Shown: in pieces, positions 1 to 5,534 of the stretch
Position numbering within the stretch: position 1 is the first letter of the stretch
Layout: the number at the start of each line of letters is the position of its first letter
Assembly (NCBI GenBank): GCA_028277515.1
Contig: JANQGC010000222.1
Span: 1 to 7,827, forward strand
From: Anaerolineae bacterium
GTDB taxonomy: Bacteria > Chloroflexota > Anaerolineae > Promineifilales > Promineifilaceae
Reading direction: 5' to 3'
DNA: 7,827 nucleotides
Made by a program: the position numbers and the translations under genes
Notes under the pieces: model-generated
Seen by the model: only the letters and a program-made list of their open reading frames with translations
The model's database searches: none
Told to the model about the DNA's origin: nothing

Positions 1-1
1 A

Positions 2-856
2 CTGCCTATGATCAATGTACAGGCGGGCATCACCGAAGCGGCGAGCAATCTTTCTAAAGACAATGGAAGCCAGGCGGCCGAAGCGATCATGACCACCGAT
101 ACCTATGCCAAGCACGCGGCGTTGGAGATCGAACTGCCCGGCGGGGTCGTCACCATTGGCGGCATGGCCAAAGGGTCAGGGATGATCCATCCTGACATGG
201 CCACGCTCCTGGGCGTACTAACAACTGATGCGCAGATAGGGCCGGGACTGCTGGATAAGATGTTGCATATCGCTGTAAATCAAAGTTTCAACCGCATCAC
301 CATAGACGGCGACACAAGCACCAACGACACGGTATTGCTTTTAGCCAATGGGCTGAGCCATGGTTCCGTTGCTGGCGAGCAGAGTATCACCAGTTTTCAA
401 TCCGGCTTAAATGATATTTGCCGGCAGTTGGCCAGGATGATCGTCGAAGATGGTGAAGGGGCGAGTAAATTTGTGGAAATCCAGGTCAGCGGCGCACCTG
501 ATGATGCTGCGGCACACCAGGTAGCGAACACCATCGCCACCTCACCGCTGGTGAAAACCGCTTTTGCCGGCAGCGATGCCAACTGGGGTCGGATTTTGGC
601 CGCGGCCGGCCGTGCAGGCGTGACTTTCGACCAGCATAAAACAGCATTATCTATCGGTCTTGAACGAGCAAATGAATTGCGGTTGGTTGCCCAGGGTACA
701 CCGGTGGAATACCAGGAAGAAGATGCGGCGGCTATCTTTGCCGAACCGGCGTTCAAAATTTCGCTCGATTTGGGGGCCGGCCAGGGATCGGCCGTGATGT
801 GGACCAGCGATCTCACCCATGATTATGTCTCAATCAACGCCGACTACCGCACATAA
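2..856 (+). CDS. argJ: Arginine biosynthesis bifunctional protein ArgJ, 5'-truncated by the window edge
   Basis: ArgJ moves the acetyl group of N-acetylornithine onto glutamate, giving ornithine and acetylglutamate, and in its bifunctional form also acetylates glutamate with acetyl-CoA. It acts in the cytoplasm. Residues are numbered from the Met at 8. The autoproteolytic site is KGSGMIHPDMAT (55-66); family knowledge puts self-cleavage before Thr66 (codon 203-205), which becomes the nucleophile of the beta chain. Other ArgJ signatures are IDGDTSTND (99-107), DGEGASKF (148-155), SDANWGRI (189-196) and a C-terminal HDYVSINADY. The Met at 8 is probably not the start: the preceding codons read Leu-Pro, giving the LPM seen inside ArgJ, and complete proteins are about 400 residues with Thr near 190-200. 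About 130 N-terminal residues therefore lie outside the window. The TAA stop (854-856) abuts the next gene. Whether this enzyme is bifunctional cannot be told from this part. Confidence 0.96.
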   Translation: MPMINVQAGITEAASNLSKDNGSQAAEAIMTTDTYAKHAALEIELPGGVVTIGGMAKGSGMIHPDMATLLGVLTTDAQIGPGLLDKMLHIAVNQSFNRITIDGDTSTNDTVLLLANGLSHGSVAGEQSITSFQSGLNDICRQLARMIVEDGEGASKFVEIQVSGAPDDAAAHQVANTIATSPLVKTAFAGSDANWGRILAAAGRAGVTFDQHKTALSIGLERANELRLVAQGTPVEYQEEDAAAIFAEPAFKISLDLGAGQGSAVMWTSDLTHDYVSINADYRT

Positions 857-1651
857 GTGGGAAAAACCGGCCTAACCCAAATGGACACCGGCATACAATC
901 CTCGACAACCGCATGTCAGCGCATTGAAGAGGCAGCCCTAAACGCCTGGCCTGCTCTGAATACCTTGCTGTATGATGGTTGGCTCTTACGCTTGGCCAAC
1001 GGCTATACCAAACGCGCTAATTCTGTGACGCCCTTATTTCCGGGAACAATCGGAATGTTGGAGAAGATCACTTATTGCGAAATGTTCTATAGACAACGGA
1101 ATATGCAGCCTGTTTTTCGCCTGCCCTCATTCCTGGATACGAAAATCCTGGACGAAACGTTAGCAGCAAAGCATTACGAGCATATTGACAGCACGCAAGT
1201 TCAGTTTCTTGATCTACGTGATGCATCATTCAATTTTTCGCCCCATGCCGCTGTTCTGGTTGGGCAAGAAGGGATTCGAGCCTGGCTGAACGCCTTCCAC
1301 CAGTTGAACAAACAGCGCAAGGATGACCAAACCCACGAAAAGATGCTGAACAAAATTACCGGCCAGGTTGGGGCAGTGATTTTAACGGTCGAAAATGAAA
1401 TTGTAGCCTGCGGGCTGGGGGTGATTGAAGATCAATACCTGGGCTTGTTCGATATCGTCACGGCCGATGACCAACGGCGAAAAGGGTATGGAACAATTCT
1501 GACCCAGAGCCTTATATCCTGGGGACAGCATAACGGCGCGCGCTGCGCATATTTGCAGGTCATGGAAAATAATGACGCAGCCAATAGGCTTTACTCTCGA
1601 ATGGGTTTTCAGGAATGCTACCGCTATTGGTACCGTGTAGCACCAGTCTGA
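857..1651 (+). CDS. GNAT-family N-acetyltransferase, translationally linked to argJ
   Basis: This is a probable cytoplasmic acetyl-CoA-dependent acetyltransferase with unknown substrate. Numbering is from the GTG at 857 (264 residues). The C-terminal GNAT fold covers about 125-262. Motif A is RRKGYG (207-212), the acetyl-CoA pyrophosphate-binding R-x-x-G-x-G loop. Motif B is NDAANRLYSRMGF (239-251). The N-terminal part contains DGWLLRLANGYTKRANS (40-56), a pattern I recall from a two-part GNAT group resembling mycobacterial Rv0428c; this is memory, not a search. The GTG follows the argJ TAA with no gap, which suggests coupled translation. The ATG at 881 (residue 9) is an equally good start, since the conserved part begins near residue 22; neither start has a clear Shine-Dalgarno sequence. 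Its place between argJ and argH suggests a link to arginine metabolism, perhaps glutamate acetylation, but a generic acetyltransferase carried in the operon is equally possible. Confidence 0.85.
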   Translation: MGKTGLTQMDTGIQSSTTACQRIEEAALNAWPALNTLLYDGWLLRLANGYTKRANSVTPLFPGTIGMLEKITYCEMFYRQRNMQPVFRLPSFLDTKILDETLAAKHYEHIDSTQVQFLDLRDASFNFSPHAAVLVGQEGIRAWLNAFHQLNKQRKDDQTHEKMLNKITGQVGAVILTVENEIVACGLGVIEDQYLGLFDIVTADDQRRKGYGTILTQSLISWGQHNGARCAYLQVMENNDAANRLYSRMGFQECYRYWYRVAPV

Positions 1652-1704
1652 TAGAATCGGTTCGTCACGCCTGTCGGCGATTAAAAATTATTGCGGTCAT
1701 CCTG

Positions 1705-1763
1705 TAAGTAGGCATCCTGGATGCCGGTTTAGAAAAGCCGCGCATCTAAGGATGCGCACTTAT
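1705..1763. repeat. Inverted pair of short palindromic repeats (REP-like)
   Basis: Two small palindromes lie head to head in the gap before argH. The first is GGCATCC-T-GGATGCC (1711-1725). The second is GCGCATC-TAAG-GATGCGC (1740-1757), a perfect 7-bp stem. Their outer flanks also match in inverted orientation: TAAGTAGGCATCC on the left against the complement of GGATGCGCACTTA on the right, 11 of 13 positions identical. The unit is thus an inverted duplication of one AAGT..GCATCCT..GATGC element about 22 bp long. Neither hairpin is followed by a T-run, so an intrinsic terminator is unlikely. The arrangement resembles REP/BIME-type dispersed elements; dispersal elsewhere in the genome is inferred and not visible here. 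Confidence 0.6.
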
Positions 1764-1792
1764 TCGTGTAATCGGATTAATTAGTAAAGGCT

Positions 1793-1815
1793 GGTAGTAG
1801 CCACTTTAGTGGTTA
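1793..1815. repeat. Hairpin repeat GTAGTAGCCAC-TTTA-GTGGTTA in the argH leader
   Basis: The stem TAGCCAC (1798-1804) pairs with GTGGTTA (1809-1815) across a TTTA loop; this is seven pairs including one G-T wobble. The form closely resembles the GTAGTAGCGACTTCAGTCGC type of intergenic repeat that I associate with Chloroflexota genomes (recollection, not a search). A weaker outer stem, GTAAAG (1784-1789) with CTTTAC (1827-1832), encloses it, so the transcript may fold as one nested structure ending shortly before the argH ribosome binding site. Confidence 0.5.
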
Positions 1816-1842
1816 TTCAACCCTGGCTTTACAGAAAAAGCT

Positions 1843-1847
1843 GGAGA
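1843..1847 (+). promoter_or_regulatory. Ribosome binding site of argH
   Basis: GGAGA sits so that GGAG ends 9 bases before the ATG at 1856. It is a good Shine-Dalgarno match and fixes the argH start, which also gives the canonical MSKLWGGRF N-terminus of the family. Confidence 0.75.
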
Positions 1848-1855
1848 AAGTTATT

Positions 1856-3241
1856 ATGAGCAAATTATGGGGCGGCCGTTTTAGCGGAAAGACGGATGAA
1901 CTGGTGCACCAATTCAACGCCAGCATTCATTTTGACAAACGTCTTTACGATGAGGACATCAGCGGCAGCATCGCCTGGGCAAAGGGTCTGCAAAAATCAG
2001 GCATCCTGACAGATGCAGAATTTCAAGCTATCATCGAAGGACTGGGACAAATACGCCTGGAATTTGAAAAAGAAACCTTCCAATTTGATCCGGCCGACGA
2101 AGATATTCACACGGCCGTTGAGCGTCGCTTAACCGAACTGATTGGACCACTGGGCGGCAAGCTGCACACGGGGCGCAGCCGCAACGATCAAGTCGCCACC
2201 GATTTCCGGCTGTGGGTCATGCGTGCCTGTGATTCGCTGCTTTCCCATATCGTCGATTTACAAAATGCGCTGGTCGACCATGCAGCACAGCACCTGAATC
2301 TGCCCATACCCGGCTATACCCATCTGCAGCACGCCCAGCCGGTGACCTGGGGTCATTGGCTTCTTTCTTTTTTTTGGCCTTTAGTCCGCGACCGGCAGCG
2401 CTGGCTGGGGGTGCGTCGAAGCGCATCCACCTTACCATTAGGCTCGGCCGCCCTGGCGGGGACCGCATTTAATATTGACCGTCAATTTCTTGCCGACCAA
2501 TTGGGATTCGAGCAAATAAGCGAAAACAGCATCGACGCGGTTTCCGACCGTGATTTTGCGGCCGATTTCCTCTATACTGCCGCCATGACCAGCGTTCACC
2601 TTGCTCGCTTATCCGAACAACTTATCATCTTTAACAGCGCGGAGTTCGCTTTCATCCGGCTGGATGACGGCTTCAGCACCGGTTCAAGCATCATGCCGCA
2701 GAAAAAGAATCCCGACACCCTGGAACTGACCAGGGGGAAAAGCGGGCGATTGATCGGCAATCTCACCGGTTTTCTGGCCACACTGAAAGGGCTGCCCTCA
2801 ACCTATGACAAAGATTTACAAGAAGATAAAGAACCTGTTTTCGACGCTTTTGACACCTTAAGCATCACCCTACCGGTGATGTCCGGCTTAATTCAGACCC
2901 TGGAACTTCAACCACAACACATTGCCCGGCAGCTTGAGCCAGGCCTTTTAGCCACGGAAATGGCTGATTACCTGGTAAAACAGGGTCTTCCTTTTCGTGA
3001 AGCTCATGGATTGGTAGGCAGGGCGGTCAACCTGGCGGAGGAAAGAGGTCTTGAATTAACCGATTTAACGATTGCAGATTTACAGTCGATCAGTGACTCG
3101 TTTGAAGCCGGAATTGTTGAAGTCATGCAGTTTGAGCAAGCATTAGGCCAGCGCAGCTCAACCGGCGGCACGGCGCCGCAAGCATTGCAAGAGCAGTTGT
3201 CTAAGGCAAGGCGTTATTTACAGGAATCAATCAGAGAATGA
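1856..3241 (+). CDS. argH: Argininosuccinate lyase
   Basis: This enzyme cleaves argininosuccinate to arginine and fumarate, the last step of arginine synthesis. It works as a cytoplasmic homotetramer of the fumarase/aspartase superfamily. The protein has 461 residues, the usual length. It opens with KLWGGRFSG (3-11). The first conserved region is HTGRSRNDQVATD (104-116). The general-acid region is GYTHLQHAQP, with Thr155 and His156 at the place of the catalytic Thr-His pair. The superfamily signature GSSIMPQKKNPD (276-287) carries the catalytic serine on its mobile loop. All active-site segments are intact. Start is ATG with a strong upstream GGAG. It follows the argJ-GNAT pair after 204 bp of repeat-bearing sequence, so it may be read through from argJ or have its own promoter; no convincing promoter was seen. 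The last 15 bases overlap the end of the opposing inhibitor gene. Confidence 0.98.
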   Translation: MSKLWGGRFSGKTDELVHQFNASIHFDKRLYDEDISGSIAWAKGLQKSGILTDAEFQAIIEGLGQIRLEFEKETFQFDPADEDIHTAVERRLTELIGPLGGKLHTGRSRNDQVATDFRLWVMRACDSLLSHIVDLQNALVDHAAQHLNLPIPGYTHLQHAQPVTWGHWLLSFFWPLVRDRQRWLGVRRSASTLPLGSAALAGTAFNIDRQFLADQLGFEQISENSIDAVSDRDFAADFLYTAAMTSVHLARLSEQLIIFNSAEFAFIRLDDGFSTGSSIMPQKKNPDTLELTRGKSGRLIGNLTGFLATLKGLPSTYDKDLQEDKEPVFDAFDTLSITLPVMSGLIQTLELQPQHIARQLEPGLLATEMADYLVKQGLPFREAHGLVGRAVNLAEERGLELTDLTIADLQSISDSFEAGIVEVMQFEQALGQRSSTGGTAPQALQEQLSKARRYLQESIRE

Positions 3242-3550
3242 GTTGCCTTGATCGGAGCCGCTGCGGGCCATGCTGGTTAGCCGGCGAATGACCGCCTGCA
3301 TTTCCCCGGTGACCTGGGCGTCGGTGAAAACGGCCGTATGCTGCCAGTTATCATCGACGACGGTCAATTCATAACTAAATTCATCAGGGCCACAACGACC
3401 TTCTAGGACAGATGGCAGATCCAGGAATTGGTCCGTTGTCAAGACGCGTTCCCATTCTGCGGCTTCCTGGTAAGGTAGATTTTGTGTATCGACGGCCGTC
3501 TTTAATTTTAAGCCCATAAACCCACCGCTGCGCGAGAAATATATTTGCAA
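3227..3550 (-). CDS. Emfourin-like inhibitor of protealysin-type (M4) metallopeptidase
   Basis: A protein of 107 residues with no signal peptide or membrane segment. The N-terminus MQIYFSRSGGFMGLKLKTAVDT carries the RSGGF-x-G(I/L) element I recognise from emfourin, the small protein inhibitor encoded next to protealysin in Serratia. The central FLDLP and PDEFSYELTV, followed by a C-terminal helix (TGEMQAVIRRL), also fit that family. The expected role is to bind and block the active-site cleft of the partner peptidase made by the gene immediately upstream, which strengthens the assignment. The start is TTG at 3550: the in-frame TGA lies two codons upstream, a GAGG ends 6 bases before it, and this start gives the family-typical beginning. 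Both genes are probably on one transcript. The 3' end overlaps argH by 15 bp on the other strand. Confidence 0.85.
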   Translation of the reverse strand: MQIYFSRSGGFMGLKLKTAVDTQNLPYQEAAEWERVLTTDQFLDLPSVLEGRCGPDEFSYELTVVDDNWQHTAVFTDAQVTGEMQAVIRRLTSMARSGSDQGNSFSD

Positions 3551-3599
3551 CCATCACCTCACTTCACTAATTAATGCCAAATATTGGCGGACTCGACCC

Positions 3600-4778
3600 T
3601 CAAGATTTTCCTAACAACCAGCGGACCGGTTTCGTTTTCAGTAAAGATTGAAAACAGCCGGAATCGCTTGAATCATCCTCATCATCATCGCCATTTCCCA
3701 GTCCGATATCAACCGTAATTCCCACTTCAGCCCAACCGGTAAGCACAGCCTGTTGTTCGAGACTGTTTTTGCCATAAAGCTCGCCCGCCGTCTCGTAAGT
3801 CAAGTTCGCGGCATCCTGAAAATCGGAGTCGCCGGATAATTTATCGGTCAGCGCAACATACCAGATTCTGCCCGCTTTTTCCCAGGCATAGCCACCAATT
3901 TCGATAGAAACCACATAAAAAGCATGGTTGGGAATGCCGGAATTGATGTGCACGCCCCCGCTGTCTTCAATTGTTTTGACAAAATCGCGCATATGGCCGG
4001 GTTGGATATCCTTACCAATCACCGGATCATTATAGGCTGTTCCCGGCTCTTTCATGGAACGGATGGCCTGCCCATTCACATTCTCCGTAAAAAGACCTTT
4101 GCCTATTAACCAATCCGATTCCTCGGCCGTTTCTTGAAGTTTGTATTGGTTGCATAGAGCGCCAAACACATCGGAGATGGATTCATTCAAAGCGCCCGGT
4201 TGGTCGCGATACAAGAGGCCGGCTTCAAATTGGGTGATACCGTGTGTTAATTCATGGGCGATTACATCGGGAGAAATGGTGAAGCGATTGAACAAACGCT
4301 GATCTTCAGGCAAATCCTCGTCCCCATCACCATAGATCATTTGCCGGCCGTTCCAAAAGGCATTGTCATATCCCAGGCGGTAATGCACGGTGGATTCTAT
4401 CACCATCCCGCGATCGTCGATGGAATTTCGGCCGTAAACCTCTTGAAACAAGTCGTAAGTAGCCCCCGCCCCATCATACGCCTCATCAACAGCAATGTCA
4501 TTCGTCGGCGGGTCTCCTTCACCACGTACTAATATGCCTGGAAGCAGGGAGCCTTGTTTAGCATCATAAACAAGACGCTCTTTAATCGTGGTAAAGGCAT
4601 CATCATCCTCAATAAATCCAGTGGCGCCGCTGATTGCCGCTCGTTGCGTGCGGATCTGGCGAGAACTGGCCAGCGTTTGGCGGGCATGTGCCTGTTGGGC
4701 AGGAGTACCGTTTTTATTGATTTCCTGCAGTAAGAAAGGGGGCACGATGCAGTGGATGGGGTTATTCCTTAAACACAT
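3600..4778 (-). CDS. Protealysin-like M4-family zinc metallopeptidase
   Basis: A 392-residue thermolysin-family endopeptidase. The N-terminal ~50 residues form a short protealysin-type propeptide with IVPPFLL (11-17), not the long FTP/PepSY prodomain. There is no Sec signal peptide, as is usual for protealysin-like proteins. The substrate-binding NAFW is at 139-142. Zinc ligands are HELTH (His175, His179; catalytic Glu176) and Glu199 in GALNES, exactly 20 residues after His179 as in thermolysin; Tyr190 sits at the Tyr157 position. The HINSGIPNHAFY motif places the catalytic His at 285. All key residues are present, so an active enzyme is expected. The last ~32 residues are unusual: an acidic run GDDDEDDSSDSG (363-374), then a basic tail. 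The ATG start has GAGGAG 8 bases upstream. The emfourin-like gene follows after 49 bp, suggesting an enzyme-inhibitor pair. Its substrates are unknown. Confidence 0.94.
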   Translation of the reverse strand: MCLRNNPIHCIVPPFLLQEINKNGTPAQQAHARQTLASSRQIRTQRAAISGATGFIEDDDAFTTIKERLVYDAKQGSLLPGILVRGEGDPPTNDIAVDEAYDGAGATYDLFQEVYGRNSIDDRGMVIESTVHYRLGYDNAFWNGRQMIYGDGDEDLPEDQRLFNRFTISPDVIAHELTHGITQFEAGLLYRDQPGALNESISDVFGALCNQYKLQETAEESDWLIGKGLFTENVNGQAIRSMKEPGTAYNDPVIGKDIQPGHMRDFVKTIEDSGGVHINSGIPNHAFYVVSIEIGGYAWEKAGRIWYVALTDKLSGDSDFQDAANLTYETAGELYGKNSLEQQAVLTGWAEVGITVDIGLGNGDDDEDDSSDSGCFQSLLKTKPVRWLLGKS

Positions 4779-4786
4779 TCAGCCTA

Positions 4787-4792
4787 CTCCTC
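4787..4792 (-). promoter_or_regulatory. Ribosome binding site of the M4 peptidase gene
   Basis: Read on the minus strand this is GAGGAG, separated by 8 bases from the ATG at 4778. It is the strongest Shine-Dalgarno match in the window and decides the start, which includes the protealysin-type PPFLL propeptide motif. Confidence 0.8.
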
Positions 4793-4812
4793 AATCTTGT
4801 AAGTATCACTTC

Positions 4813-4860
4813 CACCGGCACAACAAGCCTTCTCATTGGAGAATACGAAGGGTTCCGGTG
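4813..4860 (-). promoter_or_regulatory. Nested hairpin in the leader of the M4 peptidase gene
   Basis: CACCGG (4813-4818) pairs with CCGGTG (4855-4860), enclosing TTCTC-ATTG-GAGAA (4830-4843). An alternative inner stem is CCTTC (4828-4832) with GAAGG (4847-4851), exclusive with the TTCTC stem. If transcription starts upstream, near 4865, the leader RNA would carry this structure about 20 bases from the ribosome binding site. The two inner stems could in principle switch, but no ligand or regulator is indicated. It could also be a chance structure. Confidence 0.35.
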
Positions 4861-4872
4861 CTTTCCAACCCT

Positions 4873-4953
4873 ATTGTACTATACATAACGTATAACCCAA
4901 ACAGTGAAAATCTGAACACCCGGTTTAAGGTTTTTCCCGGATTAGCATAAAAT
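4873..4953. promoter_or_regulatory. Possible divergent promoters for the M4 and JAMM peptidase genes
   Basis: The 227-bp gap between the divergent start codons (4779-5005) must hold promoters for both genes and is more AT-rich than its neighbours. On the minus strand TACAAT (complement of 4873-4878) is a good -10 candidate, with a weak TTGGGT 16 bases upstream. On the plus strand TAAAAT (4948-4953) is a good -10 candidate, with a poor TTAAGG 17 bases upstream. The -35 matches are too weak for certainty, and the organism's sigma-factor preference is unknown. The JAMM gene has no clear Shine-Dalgarno sequence, so leaderless or weak translation is possible. Confidence 0.25.
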
Positions 4954-5005
4954 AGGAACGTTCAATGGGTAGAATCGAGTGTAAGTCGATCACCATACAG
5001 TTCAC

Positions 5006-5440
5006 ATGATAAAAATTCAACACACTGTTTATTTGACCATGTTAGCCCACGTACAAGCTATTTTTCCTCTTGAAGCCTGTGGCTTACTGGCCGGTGAAAA
5101 CGGCCGGGTATCTCATATTTACCTGATTGAGAATATGTTGAGCAGCCGCACGGCCTATGAAATGGACGGCCGCCAGCAGCTAAACGCCATGCTGCATGTT
5201 GAAAAAGAAGGTCTGGATTTAATGGCGGTTTACCATTCCCACCCTGGAGGACCCAATGTCCCATCAGAGACAGACATCGCCCAGGCCTATTATCCGGACT
5301 TGTTGCAACTGATCATTTCCCTGGAGAAACGCTCCCAACCAACCGTAGGTGCTTTTACGATTGTTGATGGCCAGGTCAAGCGATACGCGATCTCACTCTT
5401 TGAATCTAGTAACCCGGCACTTTTTCAAAGAGAAGATTAA
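5006..5440 (+). CDS. JAMM/MPN+ (M67-family) zinc metallopeptidase
   Basis: A 144-residue single-domain protein of the Mov34/MPN/JAMM superfamily, whose members cut isopeptide or peptide bonds after ubiquitin-like proteins. The complete JAMM signature is present: Glu23 in LEACGLLAG, then HSHPGGPNVPSETD (77-90), giving zinc ligands His77, His79 and Asp90, with Ser87 next to the active site. Small bacterial enzymes of this type, such as Mec, remove a C-terminal extension or amino acid from ThiS/MoaD/CysO-like sulfur carriers; that role is inferred from the family. No sulfur-carrier, E1-like or cysteine-synthase gene is visible nearby, so the partner is unknown. No signal peptide is seen, so it is probably cytoplasmic. 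The ATG at 5006 gives the usual family N-terminus, though no clear ribosome binding site precedes it. It is divergent from the M4 gene and convergent with the solute-binding protein gene. Confidence 0.92.
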   Translation: MIKIQHTVYLTMLAHVQAIFPLEACGLLAGENGRVSHIYLIENMLSSRTAYEMDGRQQLNAMLHVEKEGLDLMAVYHSHPGGPNVPSETDIAQAYYPDLLQLIISLEKRSQPTVGAFTIVDGQVKRYAISLFESSNPALFQRED

Positions 5441-5442
5441 TT

Positions 5443-5513
5443 GGACGCAGATTCACGCTGATGACGCTGAATTTATTATTTTTATCGACGTAAATCCGCT
5501 CTTGTCCGCGTCC
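5443..5513. repeat. Long imperfect palindrome between convergent genes, possible bidirectional terminator
   Basis: The element runs from GGACGC (5443-5448) to GCGTCC (5508-5513), which pair perfectly. Inside, AGATTCACGCTGAT on the left faces ATCGACGTAAATCC on the right with a few mismatches. The right arm has about 10 extra bases between 5498 and 5507, as if a symmetrical repeat had gained an insertion. A CGCTGA repeat sits beside the AT-rich loop. TTTTT follows at 5514-5518, so plus-strand transcripts could end here. The CGCAGATT..ACGCTGAT style matches a dispersed palindrome I recall from several bacterial genomes (unverified). It fills most of the 94-bp gap between the JAMM gene and the converging solute-binding protein gene. 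Confidence 0.6.
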
Positions 5514-5534
5514 TTTTTCTAAACTGTTGGGCAG

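Noticed and set aside
8..10. ATG at 8 as the start of argJ
   Set aside because: The preceding in-frame codons give Leu-Pro, forming an LPM segment internal to ArgJ, and about 130 family residues would be missing; the gene simply runs off the left edge.
397..816. Minus-strand 139-codon frame inside argJ
   Set aside because: It is a shadow of argJ with low-complexity composition and no domain pattern.
1711..1757. Hairpins after the GNAT gene as intrinsic terminators
   Set aside because: Neither stem is followed by a T-run; their inverted-duplicate structure fits a repeat element better.
1652..1855. CRISPR array or tRNA in the repeat-bearing gap before argH
   Set aside because: The repeats are two different small palindromes without regular spacing or spacers, and no cloverleaf could be drawn.
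2368..2375. Run of eight T in argH as a possible frameshift or slippage site
   Set aside because: The frame continues through it into conserved ArgH sequence and the protein has normal length, so the gene reads as intact.
4588..4950. Plus-strand 120-codon frame overlapping the M4 gene start
   Set aside because: It is antisense to the well-supported M4 N-terminus and leader, has no recognisable protein features, and ends in the intergenic region.
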